The notes under the pieces: model-generated
The model's database searches: none
What the model was told of the DNA's origin: nothing
Seen by the model: the letters and a program-made list of their open reading frames with translations, nothing else
Shown: positions 44,273-53,681 of the stretch, in pieces
Numbering within the stretch: position 1 is the first letter of the stretch
How the letters are laid out: each line of letters starts with the position of its first letter
Assembly (NCBI RefSeq): GCF_004217215.1
Contig: NZ_SHKP01000004.1
Location: 466,829 to 530,828 of the forward strand
Origin: Rivibacter subsaxonicus
Lineage (GTDB): Bacteria; Pseudomonadota; Gammaproteobacteria; Burkholderiales; Burkholderiaceae_C
DNA length: 64,000 nt
Direction of reading: 5' to 3'
Translations under genes and position numbers: made by a program

Positions 44273-45265
44273 GTGAAGCGCGCGATCGTTGTCGCAGCCA
44301 GCATTCCCATCCTCCTGGTGACGGCTTGGTGGACCCTGGCACTGGTGTTTGCGGGACCCGCCCCCGCATGGCTGAGCATTGCGCTCGCGTCAACTTACGC
44401 ATTGGGCACGCTCGCGATTCTTCTGTGGCTGCGGCCGTTCGCCTGGGCGCTCGCGGCCTGCGGACTCGCCTTCGTCGCGTTGCTGATCTGGTGGAGCACG
44501 ATTCGGCCGAGCAACGATGGCGACTGGCAGGCCGAGGTGGCGCGCCTGCCGCGGGTCGAGGTTCGGGGACAGCACCTGGTCGTCCACAACATTCGAAACT
44601 TCGACTACCGCACGGAGAGCGACTTCACTCCTCGCTATGTGGATCGAAGCTACGACCTCTCGACTCTTCGCGGGGTCGATGTCTTCATGTCCTATTGGGG
44701 GTCGCCAGCCATCGCGCACACGATCATGAGCTGGCAGTTCGACAACGCGCCGCCACTGGCCGTCTCGATCGAGACGCGAAAGCGCAAGGGGCAGGAATAC
44801 TCGGCGGTCAAGGGCTTCTTCAAGCAGTACGAGATCATCTACGTGGTGGCCGACGAGCACGACGTGGTGGGGCTGCGCACCAATCATCGTGGCGAGCAGG
44901 TCTACCTGTACCGGCTGAGGTCCACGCCGGCGCTCGCCCGAGCGCTCCTGCTGGACTATGTCGACAGCATCAACAGCCTGGTTGAACAGCCGCAGTTCTA
45001 CAACGCGCTCGCCGACAACTGCACGACGAGCATCCGCCGCCACCGGGAGCACGTGGATCCGGACGCGCCTCCGCTCGATTGGCGTCTCTTTGCCAACGGC
45101 TACCTCGACCAGCGCTTGTACGACCGAAGCATCGTGGACACGAGCCTGCCGTTCGCAGAGCTTCGCAAGCTGAGCCACATCGACGACAAGGCGAAGGCAG
45201 CGGCTCGGGATCCCACGTTCTCACGGCGGATACGCGAAGGGCTGCCCGATCCGCGGCAGCCTTGA
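44273..45265 (+). CDS. DUF4105 (Lnb-type) membrane protein
   Basis: 330 residues: three N-terminal membrane helices (about 5-27, 32-52, 58-77) and then a periplasmic or external DUF4105 domain (residues about 100-300), with FDYRTESDFTPRYVDRSYDL, the conserved SYWGSPAIAHTIMSW and NALADNCTTSIRRH segments. In this family His and Cys in such positions look like an NlpC/P60-type thiol protease or acyltransferase centre, and Lnb of Bacteroides (lipoprotein N-acyl transfer) belongs to it. Its action here is unknown. GTG start at 44273 is supported by the following KRAIVV hydrophobic leader. Fifty-seven bases after the zipper gene. Confidence 0.82.
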   Translation: MKRAIVVAASIPILLVTAWWTLALVFAGPAPAWLSIALASTYALGTLAILLWLRPFAWALAACGLAFVALLIWWSTIRPSNDGDWQAEVARLPRVEVRGQHLVVHNIRNFDYRTESDFTPRYVDRSYDLSTLRGVDVFMSYWGSPAIAHTIMSWQFDNAPPLAVSIETRKRKGQEYSAVKGFFKQYEIIYVVADEHDVVGLRTNHRGEQVYLYRLRSTPALARALLLDYVDSINSLVEQPQFYNALADNCTTSIRRHREHVDPDAPPLDWRLFANGYLDQRLYDRSIVDTSLPFAELRKLSHIDDKAKAAARDPTFSRRIREGLPDPRQP

Positions 45266-45341
45266 GCTTCGACGCTGACCGCCAACTGAGTGTTGGGTAT
45301 AACGTGCCTGCAGCACCTGAGCCAACGTGACGAGGCCGAGC

Positions 45342-46715
45342 ATGAACCAAACACGTTCAACGAGTGGTTCTCACCGGCGTGCTGGCGTTGCCATGTCACT
45401 CTGCGCAATGCTCGGGGCATTTGCGCTCGTCACTGGTTGCGCAACAAGCACCTATCCGCTGATGCCCGCCCCGACGGTGTATGTCGGGCCACAGGGCAAG
45501 CCCCTTCTCGCGGCGGCTGCGGCCGCTGACCAGAAGGCCGCCATCGACCTGCTGTACGTCACCGATCGCGCACCCGGGACCGAGGCGGCCAAGACGCTGC
45601 CCTACAGCGCCGAGCGCTCGCATTCGATGGCGTTCGGCACGGTCACGGTCGAGTTCGGTGAGGGGGTCCCCTTGGACACCCTGGTGGCGCAAAGCACGCT
45701 GAGCAAGCGCACGGTGCCGCTTGACCTGAAGCTCGGGCCGACCACGGAGCTTGGGCGCTTCCCGCCGATTCCCTATGGCGTCGAGCCTGTCCCCACCGGC
45801 CTCGTGCGAGCACCCGCAGCGATCGAGGCGCATGAGCGAGCGGCAGCCATGCTGCAGCGCGAGGTCGCGCGCCGCCTCGGCGCCGCGCCGCGCAAGGAGG
45901 TCGTGCTGTTCGTCCATGGCTATGCCAACACCTTCCAGGACGCGACGTTCACGATGGGCGAGCTGTGCCACTTCCTGGGTCGCGAGTTCGTCTGCGCGAT
46001 CTTCACCTGGCCCGCGGGCGGCTCGCGCGGCCTGTTCTTCGGCTACAACGTCGATCGCGAGTCGGGCGAGTTCGCCGTGCATCACCTCAAGCAGGCCGTT
46101 CGCCTGATCGCCGACACGCCCGGCGTGGAAAAGCTGCACCTTCTTGCCCACAGCCGCGGCACCGATGTGCTGGTGACGGCCCTGCGCGAGCTCGAGATCG
46201 AGGCCTACATGGGCGGGCTGTTTCTCGACAGCAGATTCAAGGTCCGCAACATCGTGCTGATGTCGCCGGACCTCGATCTTGATGTCGGCGTCGCCAAGCT
46301 CTTCAGCATCGAATCCGATCCGACCCTGCCTTTCGGAGGGACGCCGAATCCGCGGCTCGTCCTCCCTGCACCCAAGCTTCGGCTCACTGTCTACATGTCG
46401 GAGGGCGACAAGGCGCTCGGCGTCTCCGAATGGTTGATGGGCAGCCTGCGCCGGATGGGTCGTGTCGATCAAGCCTCACTCAGCAAGGAACAGATCGCCA
46501 AGTCGCGGGCCATTTCCGGCTTCGCCACCTTTGTCCAGGTCACCAACACAGCCGGTTTCATCGGCCACAGCTATTTCGTGTCCGACCCAGCGGTGAGCGC
46601 AGACCTGGTTTCGCTCGTTCGCTATGGCCTCGAGCCTGGCGAGCCGGGCCGCCCGCTCGAGGAGATCTCGCGACCCTTCTGGAGAATCTCGCCGGCGCGC
46701 GCGGCCAGCAACTAG
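45342..46715 (+). CDS. Alpha/beta-hydrolase lipoprotein (DUF900)
   Basis: 457 residues with a lipoprotein signal (GAFALVTGC, Cys near residue 33) and a DUF900 alpha/beta-hydrolase domain: LLYVTDRAPGTEAAK, VLFVHGYANTFQDAT, the oxyanion region and the nucleophile motif HLLAHSRGTDVL (Ser in HSRG), then YMGGLFLDSRFKVRNIVLMSPD with the likely acidic residue. Such proteins are probably esterases or lipases at the membrane. I start at the ATG at 45342 because GAGG lies about seven bases upstream; a GTG at 45327 is the alternative. It ends the plus-strand block that begins with the sensor kinase. Confidence 0.85.
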   Translation: MNQTRSTSGSHRRAGVAMSLCAMLGAFALVTGCATSTYPLMPAPTVYVGPQGKPLLAAAAAADQKAAIDLLYVTDRAPGTEAAKTLPYSAERSHSMAFGTVTVEFGEGVPLDTLVAQSTLSKRTVPLDLKLGPTTELGRFPPIPYGVEPVPTGLVRAPAAIEAHERAAAMLQREVARRLGAAPRKEVVLFVHGYANTFQDATFTMGELCHFLGREFVCAIFTWPAGGSRGLFFGYNVDRESGEFAVHHLKQAVRLIADTPGVEKLHLLAHSRGTDVLVTALRELEIEAYMGGLFLDSRFKVRNIVLMSPDLDLDVGVAKLFSIESDPTLPFGGTPNPRLVLPAPKLRLTVYMSEGDKALGVSEWLMGSLRRMGRVDQASLSKEQIAKSRAISGFATFVQVTNTAGFIGHSYFVSDPAVSADLVSLVRYGLEPGEPGRPLEEISRPFWRISPARAASN

Positions 46716-46883
46716 CGGGACTGCAGCTATGCCGACGGTCCGCATTCCTCGGCGCGCATGGCGCTCTTCGGCGCGGCGGGCGATTGACCGCTTCGCCCGG
46801 CAGTTGCCCATCGGTTGCTCCTGCCCGGAAGCGGGCGTTGCGGCCTTCGCGCCCAACACCCATGCGGCTTGCGCGAGGGCTTC

Positions 46884-46903
46884 GGCGCCGCGCCCGCGGC
46901 GCC
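46884..46903 (-). terminator. GC-rich hairpin after the Bug-protein gene
   Basis: GGCGCCGCG (46884-46892), CC, CGCGGCGCC (46895-46903), one base beyond the stop of the minus-strand gene. The stem is perfect; the loop is very small, so the real fold has a stem of about eight pairs. It lies between convergent transcription units. No T-run. Confidence 0.45.
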
Positions 46904-46904
46904 C

Positions 46905-47894
46905 CTACTCGGGCTGGAAGCCGATCGAGCGCAGCACCGCGCCGACGCGCTCGTAGTCGGCCTTCAGCGAAGCGCCCAGCTGTTCGGGCGTGCGCGGCTG
47001 CCCGGCCTCGAAGCCGATTTCTCCCAGGCGATCGCGCAGCGCCGGCTGCGCGATCGCCTTCAGCGCCGCGTCGCGGATCTGCGCCTGAACCGGCGCGGGC
47101 AACTCGGGCTTGACCCACAGGCCCATCCAGGCCGTGGCCTCGAGCCGCGGGTAGCCGAGCTCGGTGAAGGTCGGCACCTCGGGCAGCAGCGGCGAGCGCT
47201 TCGGCGTACTGACGGCGAAGGCCCTGATCCTGCCGGCCCGGATCAGCGGGATCGAGGTCGCCATGCCGTCGAACATCAGCGGCACATGGCCGCCCATCAG
47301 GTCCTGCAGCGCCGGTGTCGAACCTTTGTAGCCCACATGCGTCAGGTCGATGCCGGCGGCCTGGTTCAGCTGCAGTCCCATCACATGCGACAGCGTGCCG
47401 GCGGTGTAGGAGGCGAAGTTGAGCTTGCCGGGATTGGCCCGGGCGTACGCGACCAGCTCGGCCAGCGTCCTGGCCGGCAGCGCGGGGTTGGCGACCATCA
47501 CCAGCCCGCCGCACGCCAGCTCGGCCAGCGGCCTGATCTCGGCGGCCATGTCGAGCTTGAGCCGGACGATGTGCGGGATCTCGCTGACCAGCGAGTTCAC
47601 GCCGACCAGCAGCGCGTGGCCGTCGCGCGGCGCCAGCGACAGTTCGTTGACCGCCAGCACGCCGGCGGCGCCGGGCTTGGGTTCGACGATCACCGTCCGC
47701 CCGGTCTGCTTGCCCAACTGGTCGGCGAGCAGGCGCGCGACGATGTCGGCCGAGCCGCCGGCGGCGCCGGCGGCAATGATGCGCAGGCCGCGCTGCGGCC
47801 AGGCGCTGCCCTGCGCATGCGCGGCACCGGCGGCGAGGCCGAGGCCGGCGCCGAGCGCGCTCAGCCCGTGGAGGAGGAAGGGGCGACGTTGCAT
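46905..47894 (-). CDS. Bug/TctC-type tripartite tricarboxylate transporter binding protein
   Basis: Periplasmic solute-binding protein of the Bug family, 329 residues. A signal peptide with an RR start (MQRRPFLLHGLSALGAGLGL, cleavage near AHAQG) is followed by the family pattern: AWPQRGLRIIAAGAAGGSADIVARLLADQL, cut here, GKQTGRTVIVEPKPGAAG and LSHVMGLQLNQAAGIDLTHVGYKG. No tctA/tctB membrane genes are adjacent, which is usual for orphan Bug proteins in Burkholderiales. It is the last gene of a long minus-strand run and may bind the substrate or product of that pathway (a carboxylate is most likely by family). Confidence 0.92.
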   Translation of the reverse strand: MQRRPFLLHGLSALGAGLGLAAGAAHAQGSAWPQRGLRIIAAGAAGGSADIVARLLADQLGKQTGRTVIVEPKPGAAGVLAVNELSLAPRDGHALLVGVNSLVSEIPHIVRLKLDMAAEIRPLAELACGGLVMVANPALPARTLAELVAYARANPGKLNFASYTAGTLSHVMGLQLNQAAGIDLTHVGYKGSTPALQDLMGGHVPLMFDGMATSIPLIRAGRIRAFAVSTPKRSPLLPEVPTFTELGYPRLEATAWMGLWVKPELPAPVQAQIRDAALKAIAQPALRDRLGEIGFEAGQPRTPEQLGASLKADYERVGAVLRSIGFQPE

Positions 47895-47952
47895 CTGGCG
47901 ATTGCGCGAGCCTAACGCCGGCCCGCGGGCCGCGGCCGGTCGCGCTTCGTCT

Positions 47953-48963
47953 TCAAGCGGCCCAGCGCAACAGCGCCAGCACCAGCGCGGCCAGGAAGAT
48001 GGTCTCGCCGAGCATCAGCATGATCGGCTTGAGGCCGACGGTGGCGAGCTCGCGCAGCTGGGTCTTCATGCCGATCGCTGCGATCGCGCTGACCAGGCAC
48101 CAGCGCGACAGGTCGTTGCCGAGCGCGCCGACCGGAGCCGGCAGCCAGCCGCTGCTGTTGAGCAGCACCAGTAGCACGAAGCCGACCGCGAACCAGGGCA
48201 GCAGCGGCGGCCGCTTGCCGCCGCCCTGTGCACCGCGGGCACGCGTGATCATGGCCGCGAAGACGATGACCGGCACCAGCATCGCGACCCGCATCAGCTT
48301 AACCAGGGTCGCGACGTCGCCGGTGTCATGAGACATGCCGTAGCCGGCGCCGACCACCTGCGCCACGTCGTGGATCGTCGCGCCGAGGAAGACCCCGGCC
48401 TGGTGCTCGTCGAGGCCGAGCGCGCGCGCCAGCATCGGGTAGACGATCATCGCCAGCGTCGACAGCGCCGAGACGCCGATCACGGTGAACAGCGTGGCGC
48501 GCTCCTTCAGCGGATGGGCCGGCAGCGCGGCGGCCAGCGCCAGCGCGGCCGAGGCGCCGCAGATCGCGGTCGCGCCGCCGGTCAGCAGGCCGAAGATCGA
48601 CTGGAATCCGAGCAGGCGCGCGGCCAGCATTGACACGGCGATCGTCAGCACTACCACCACCACCACCAGCGCCACCGGCTGCCAGCCGAGTGCGACGACC
48701 TGGGCCAGCGTGATGCGCAGGCCGAGCAGCGCGACGCCGACCCGCAGCACCTGGCGCGCGGTGAACTCGATGCCGGGCGCGCAGGGCCCCTCGGTCGAGA
48801 GGAAGTTCATCGCCATGCCGAGCAGCAGCGCGAACAGCATCACCGGTGCGCCGTAGTGCTGCGACAGGAAGGTCGCGGCGGCGGCCACGACGATGCTGGC
48901 CAGCACGCCGGGAAACAGCGTGCGGCCGTGCGCCGGCCAGGCGGCGAGCGAGAGGCTGCTCAT
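47953..48963 (-). CDS. YeiH-type putative sulfate exporter family protein
   Basis: 336-residue inner-membrane protein with about ten helices, conserved ends (GTLFPGVLASIVVAAAATFLS, cut; LALLRWAA) and the family block GGATAICGASAALALAAALPA followed by GATIHDVAQVVGAGYGMS. The family name reflects a proposed sulfate-exporting role that has little direct proof. It sits 13 bases downstream of the CoA ligase gene in the same operon; with a TauD-type oxygenase in this operon, release of sulfite or sulfate and its export is a possible logic, which is inference. Confidence 0.85.
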   Translation of the reverse strand: MSSLSLAAWPAHGRTLFPGVLASIVVAAAATFLSQHYGAPVMLFALLLGMAMNFLSTEGPCAPGIEFTARQVLRVGVALLGLRITLAQVVALGWQPVALVVVVVVLTIAVSMLAARLLGFQSIFGLLTGGATAICGASAALALAAALPAHPLKERATLFTVIGVSALSTLAMIVYPMLARALGLDEHQAGVFLGATIHDVAQVVGAGYGMSHDTGDVATLVKLMRVAMLVPVIVFAAMITRARGAQGGGKRPPLLPWFAVGFVLLVLLNSSGWLPAPVGALGNDLSRWCLVSAIAAIGMKTQLRELATVGLKPIMLMLGETIFLAALVLALLRWAA

Positions 48964-48976
48964 GCGTGGGCGCCGC

Positions 48977-50617
48977 TCATGCCGTGGGCAGGCGATGATC
49001 CCTGAAGGTCTCGCGCAGCCTGTTCTTCTGCATCTTGCCGGTCGCGCCGAGCGGGATGGCGTCGACGAAGACCACGTCGTCCGGCGTCCACCAGCGCGCG
49101 ATCTTGCCGTCGAAGAAGGCCAGCAGTTCCTCGCGCGTCAGCTTGGCGCCGGGCTTCTTCACCACGACCAGCAGCGGCCGCTCGTCCCACTTCGGGTGGC
49201 TGGCGGCGATGCAGGCCGCCATCGCCACTGCCGGATGGGCCATCGCGATGTTCTCGAGGTCGATCGAGCCGATCCACTCGCCGCCGGACTTGATCACGTC
49301 CTTGCTGCGGTCGGTGATCTGCATGAAGCCGTCGCCATCGATGGTCGAGACGTCGCCGGTCGGGAACCAGCCCTGGCCGTCGTTGCAGACCAGCGGGTCG
49401 CCGCCCTCGCCCTTGAAGTAGTTGGCGATGATCCAGGGCCCGCGCACCAGCAGTTCGCCGGCGGCCTTGCCGTCGTGCGGCAGCTCATGGCCCTCGTCGT
49501 CGACGATCTTCATGTCGACGCCGAACACCGCCCGGCCCTGCTTGGCCTGCACCGCGATCCGCTGCTCGGCGTCGAGCCTGAGCTGGTTGGCCTTGAGCGT
49601 GCAGACGGTGCCCACCGGGCTCATCTCGGTCATGCCCCAGGCATGCAGCACCTGGACCCCGAAGCGATCCTGGAAGGTGCGCATCATCGTCGTCGGGCAG
49701 GCCGAGCCGCCGATCACGGTGCGGCGCATCGTCGAGAAGCCCAGGCCGTTGGCCTCGACATGCGCGAGCAGTCCCTGCCAGACGGTCGGCACGCCGGCCG
49801 ACATCGTCACGCCCTCGCTCTCGAAGAGATCGTGCAGCGACCTGCCGTCCAGCCACGGGCCCGGGAAGACCAGCTTGGCGCCGACCATGCACGCCACGTA
49901 GGGCAGGCCCCAGGCGTTGACGTGGAACATCGGCACGACCGGCAGGATCACGTCGCGCGCCGAGCAGTTCAGCGAGTCGGGCAGCGCCGCGGCATAGCTG
50001 TGCAGCAGCGTCGAGCGGTGGCTGTAGAGCGCGCCCTTGGGGTTGCCGGTGGTGCCCGAGGTGTAGCAGAGCGAAGAGGCGCTGTCTTCGTCGAAGGCGG
50101 GCCAGGCGAAGTCGTCGGCCTGGGCCTCGACCAGCTCCTCGTAGCACAGCAGCCCCGGCACCGTCGACAGGGCGGGCATGTGGGCACGGTCGGTCATCGC
50201 CACGAAGGCCTTGATGGTCTTGACGCGCGACGCGATGGCCTCGACCAGCGGCAGGAAGCTGAGGTCGAAGAACAGCACCTGGTCCTCGGCATGGTCGGCG
50301 ATCCACACGACCTGGTCGGGATGCAGGCGCGGGTTCAACGTGTGCAGCACCGCGCCCGAGCCGGAGACGGCGTAGTACAGCTCCATGTGGCGGTAGCCGT
50401 TCCAGGCCAGCGTCGCAACGCGGTCGCCGAAGCCCACTCCGCGCGCGGCCAGCGCCGCGGCCAGGCGGCGCGAGCGCTGCGCCAGTTCGCGATAGGTGCA
50501 GCGATGCACGTCGCCTTCGACGCGGCGCGAGACGATCTCCTGCTCGCCGTGGTGCCGCTCGGCGTGCCGGAGCAGCATCGAGACCAGCAGCGGTTGCTGC
50601 ATCATCTGTCCGTTCAT
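48977..50617 (-). CDS. Acyl-CoA ligase (AMP-binding, medium/long-chain type)
   Basis: Activates a carboxylic acid to its CoA thioester through an acyl-adenylate. 546 residues with the P-loop motif [65 protein letters not shown] and the C-terminal catalytic Lys region [11 protein letters not shown]. It resembles the AlkK/FadD3-like group of medium- to long-chain fatty-acid CoA ligases; the exact acid cannot be told. It lies 39 bases after the MFS gene. In this operon it would prime the carbon skeleton for beta-oxidation-like steps. Confidence 0.92.
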   Translation of the reverse strand: MNGQMMQQPLLVSMLLRHAERHHGEQEIVSRRVEGDVHRCTYRELAQRSRRLAAALAARGVGFGDRVATLAWNGYRHMELYYAVSGSGAVLHTLNPRLHPDQVVWIADHAEDQVLFFDLSFLPLVEAIASRVKTIKAFVAMTDRAHMPALSTVPGLLCYEELVEAQADDFAWPAFDEDSASSLCYTSGTTGNPKGALYSHRSTLLHSYAAALPDSLNCSARDVILPVVPMFHVNAWGLPYVACMVGAKLVFPGPWLDGRSLHDLFESEGVTMSAGVPTVWQGLLAHVEANGLGFSTMRRTVIGGSACPTTMMRTFQDRFGVQVLHAWGMTEMSPVGTVCTLKANQLRLDAEQRIAVQAKQGRAVFGVDMKIVDDEGHELPHDGKAAGELLVRGPWIIANYFKGEGGDPLVCNDGQGWFPTGDVSTIDGDGFMQITDRSKDVIKSGGEWIGSIDLENIAMAHPAVAMAACIAASHPKWDERPLLVVVKKPGAKLTREELLAFFDGKIARWWTPDDVVFVDAIPLGATGKMQKNRLRETFRDHRLPTA

Positions 50618-50656
50618 GTTGGGGTCGGGTTCGGGTCGGTGTCAGGGGAAAGCGCT

Positions 50657-52012
50657 TCAGGCGTGGGCCTCGCGCTGCGCAGGGGCGACGACGTCGTCGC
50701 CCGCCAGCGGTTCGCCGGCGCGCTGCAGATCGTGTTCGTAGCTGCGCGCGGCGACCAGGAAGGCCAGCGCCGCCAGCAGGCCGAACAGCGGCATCAGCGC
50801 CAGCGCCGACTGCAGGCCGAGCGCGTCGGAGAGGATGCCGGCGAGCAGGGGGCCGGCGGCCAGGCCGAACAGGTTCTGGAACAGGGCCAGTACCGCGGCG
50901 CCGGTGGCGCGCACACCGGGGTGGACGACGTCGATCACGATCGCCGACACCGGGCCGACGCTGCAGGTCATCAGGAAGCCGCCGAGGCCGATCAGGGCGA
51001 ACTGCGTGGCGGCGCCGGGCGCCAGGCCGAGGAGGGAGGCGCCAAAGGCTGCCACCAGCACCAGCAGCGCGAGCAGGCACAGCGCGGCCAGCACCAGCAG
51101 CTTCAGCCGCGGGCGGCGGCGACCGGCGCGGTCGACCAGCGCACCCCAGACCACGCTGCCGATCGCGCCGAGCAGCACCACCAGGGCCGCCTTGAGGGCC
51201 GCCTGATCGGGCGCCATGCCGTGCACGCGGTTGAGGAAGCTCGGCAGCCAGGACCAGACCGCCGAGACGACGATCAGCTGCGCCGCGCCGCCGATGCAGA
51301 CCCACAGCATCGTGCGCGAGCGCGATAGCGCCCGCACGATGTGGCGCGCGACGCCGCCCGGCGAGCTGGTTGCACGGTCCAGGCGCGGCGTCAGCTCGAC
51401 GGTGCGGTAGTCGCGCACCTTCAGGTAGAGCAGCGCCAGCAGCAGGCCCGGCACGCCGACCACGCCAAAGGCGGCCTGCCAGCCCCAGCGCGCCGCGATC
51501 AGGCCGCCAAGCATTACGCCGAGCACCGAGCCGATCGAGGCCGAGGCAAAAAAGGCGGCCAGCAGGGCGCCGCGCATGCGGGCCGGGAAATGGCTCGCGA
51601 TCAGCGCCGCGCCGACCGAGCCGTAGCCCGCCTCGCCGAGGCCGACCATCGCGCGCGCCGCCACCAGCTGGCCGTAGCTGCGGGTGAACATGCAGGAGAT
51701 CGTCGCCAGGCTCCAGGCGGTGGCCATCACGACGATGGTGCGCACGCGCCCGGCGCGGTCGGCGAACAGCGCGATCGGCAGCGCGCCGAGCGCCACCGTC
51801 AGCGAGACCACCGAGACCAGCGCACCGAGCTGCTTGTCGGACAGCGCCCACTCGGCCTTCAGATAGGGGAACAGCGAGACGATGACCTGACGGTCGACAT
51901 AGTCGACCACCATCAGGCTGATCGTCATCGCGAAGGCGAACCAGGCTTGGCGGCGGCCGAACAGGTAGTCGTCGGCGCCGGTGCGTGAGGCGTCAGAGGC
52001 GGGCAGTTGCAT
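50657..52012 (-). CDS. MFS transporter
   Basis: Major facilitator superfamily protein of 451 residues with 12 predicted helices and the loop motif between helices 2 and 3 (GALPIALFADRAGRVRTIV) typical of MFS symporters; the second-half counterpart is WGALVDRAGRRRPRLK. Resembles the spinster/hexuronate-type aromatic or organic acid transporters, which are common in catabolic operons. Sixteen bases downstream of the quinone oxidoreductase gene, so cotranscribed. Probably imports the substrate of the operon. Confidence 0.9.
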   Translation of the reverse strand: MQLPASDASRTGADDYLFGRRQAWFAFAMTISLMVVDYVDRQVIVSLFPYLKAEWALSDKQLGALVSVVSLTVALGALPIALFADRAGRVRTIVVMATAWSLATISCMFTRSYGQLVAARAMVGLGEAGYGSVGAALIASHFPARMRGALLAAFFASASIGSVLGVMLGGLIAARWGWQAAFGVVGVPGLLLALLYLKVRDYRTVELTPRLDRATSSPGGVARHIVRALSRSRTMLWVCIGGAAQLIVVSAVWSWLPSFLNRVHGMAPDQAALKAALVVLLGAIGSVVWGALVDRAGRRRPRLKLLVLAALCLLALLVLVAAFGASLLGLAPGAATQFALIGLGGFLMTCSVGPVSAIVIDVVHPGVRATGAAVLALFQNLFGLAAGPLLAGILSDALGLQSALALMPLFGLLAALAFLVAARSYEHDLQRAGEPLAGDDVVAPAQREAHA

Positions 52013-52028
52013 GGCGGGCTCGCTGCTC

Positions 52029-53000
52029 TCAGGGCACCAGCACCGTGGCGCCGGTGGTGCGGCGCGACTCGAGCGCGCGGTGCGCCTCGGCCGCCTCGTG
52101 CAGGGCGTAGACCTGCTTGGGCTCGCCGCGGATCTTGCCGGCCAGCACCAGGCCGAAGAGCTCGTCGGCCATCGCCAGCATCTGCGAGCGCGGGGTCGCG
52201 TAGTGGATCATCGCCGGCCGGGTCAGCCAGATCGAGCCCTTGACCGCGAGCAGCGTGGTGTCGACCACCACCGGGCCCGAGCTGGTGCCGTTGCTGACCA
52301 GCGTGCCGCGCGGCTGCAGGCTGTCGAGCGAGGCCATCAGCGTGTCCTTGCCGACCGAGTCGTAGACCACCGGCACGCCCTTGCCGTCGGTGATCTCGCG
52401 CACCCGCTCGGCGATGTTCTCGCGCGACGTCACGATCACGTGCGCGCAGCCATGGGCCTTTGCAACCTCGGCCTTCTCGTCGGTGCTGACGGTGCCGATC
52501 ATCGTCACGCCGAGTGCGCGCGCCCACTGGCAGGCGACGAGGCCGACGCCGCCGGCGGCGGCGTGGTACAGGATGGTCTCGCCGCCCTTGAGCGGGTAGA
52601 CCTGACGGAACAGGTACTGCGCCGTCATGCCCTTCATCATCAGCGCCGAGGCGCTGCGGTCCGAGATGCCATCGGGCAGCGGGATCAGCACCTCGGCCGG
52701 CATCAGGCGCACGTCCGAGTACGCGCCCTGCGGGCCGAGCAGGTAGCCGACGCGGTCGCCGACCTTGATGTCGACGACGCCGGCACCGACCGCCTCGACC
52801 ACGCCGACCGCGTCCGAGCCGAGCCCATTGGGCAGCGGCATCGGGTAGCGCCCGGTGCGGAAGTAGATGTCGATGAAGTTCACCGCGACGAAGCTGTGGC
52901 GCACGCGTGCCTGGCCGGGGCCGGGGTCACCGACCTCGACCTGCTCCAGTCGCATCACCTCGGGGCCGCCGATCTCGTGTACGCGGATGACTTGTGCCAT
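52029..53000 (-). CDS. NADPH:quinone oxidoreductase (MDR family)
   Basis: Zinc-independent medium-chain dehydrogenase/reductase of 323 residues, QorA-like. Seen: MAQVIRVHEIGGPEVMRLEQ, the substrate region NFIDIYFRTGRYPMPLP, and the nucleotide-binding motif YHAAAGGVGLVACQWARALG. It reduces quinones or enones with NADPH. The start at 53000 is set by GGAG in the bases before it (the frame's ATG at 53012 overlaps that site). It may process an enal or enone intermediate, or act in redox protection. Confidence 0.92.
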   Translation of the reverse strand: MAQVIRVHEIGGPEVMRLEQVEVGDPGPGQARVRHSFVAVNFIDIYFRTGRYPMPLPNGLGSDAVGVVEAVGAGVVDIKVGDRVGYLLGPQGAYSDVRLMPAEVLIPLPDGISDRSASALMMKGMTAQYLFRQVYPLKGGETILYHAAAGGVGLVACQWARALGVTMIGTVSTDEKAEVAKAHGCAHVIVTSRENIAERVREITDGKGVPVVYDSVGKDTLMASLDSLQPRGTLVSNGTSSGPVVVDTTLLAVKGSIWLTRPAMIHYATPRSQMLAMADELFGLVLAGKIRGEPKQVYALHEAAEAHRALESRRTTGATVLVP

Positions 53001-53039
53001 GTCTGTCTCCAATGTTCAGTAGTTGCGGCAGCGAGCGCT

Positions 53040-53609
53040 TCAGCGCGCGGCCGCGAGTTCGTCGATCAGGCTCTCGGCGCGTGGCCATTCGCCGTAACCG
53101 GAGGCCGGGTTCAGGTGACCGACCTCGCCGAGGTCGACCAGGCGACTGCCCCAGCAGAACGCCAGTTCGGCGACGCTACCGAAGCGCGCCAGCGGGTCGT
53201 TACGGCTGGCCGCGACGATGCTCGGGAAGGGCAGCGGGTCGCGTGGCACCGGCAGCCAGCCGGCGCGGCGCAGCTCGTCGAGGCTCGGGTAGCCGGCCGG
53301 CATCTCGACATCGAAGTCGGGCGGGGTCGCGAGCAGCGCACCGTGCACCGCGCGCCGGGTCTGGCGTGCCCAGTGCAGCAGCGTGATCACGCCGCCGCTG
53401 TGGGCGACGAGGATCAGCGGGCCCTCGATGGCCTGCGCCTCGCGCTCGATCGCCGCCACGCGCGCGGCGCAGTTCAGGTCCACCCGGCCCATCGGTGCCA
53501 CGCTGCGCACGCGCGGCAGGCGCGCGGCGAGCAGGGTCTGCCAGTGCTGCGCCACATGGTCGCGCAGCCCGGGGACGATCAGCACGGTGGCTTCGATCGG
53601 CGTGTTCAT
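53040..53609 (-). CDS. RBBP9/YdeN-type alpha/beta hydrolase
   Basis: Small serine hydrolase of 189 residues: TVLIVPGLRDHVAQHWQTLL with the oxyanion-hole region, the nucleophile motif ILVAHSGGVITLLHW (Ser in HSGG), ATPPDFDVEMP, SIVAASRNDPLA with the acid, and EVGHLNPASGYGEWP with the catalytic His. This is the RBBP9/YdeN family with substrates unknown. I start at the ATG at 53609; the longer frame would add a tail without family similarity. Between the BKACE gene (72 bases) and the quinone oxidoreductase (39 bases). Confidence 0.85.
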   Translation of the reverse strand: MNTPIEATVLIVPGLRDHVAQHWQTLLAARLPRVRSVAPMGRVDLNCAARVAAIEREAQAIEGPLILVAHSGGVITLLHWARQTRRAVHGALLATPPDFDVEMPAGYPSLDELRRAGWLPVPRDPLPFPSIVAASRNDPLARFGSVAELAFCWGSRLVDLGEVGHLNPASGYGEWPRAESLIDELAAAR

Positions 53610-53681
53610 CGGCGGTGGTTCCGGTCGCGCGGCGTTGGCCACACCGATCGGGCTCCCGCGACGGTCCGTCGATGACACCGC

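Noticed and set aside
48893-51328. 811-codon open frame on the plus strand over the CoA ligase and MFS genes
   Set aside because: Shadow of two minus-strand genes with recognisable catalytic and membrane motifs.
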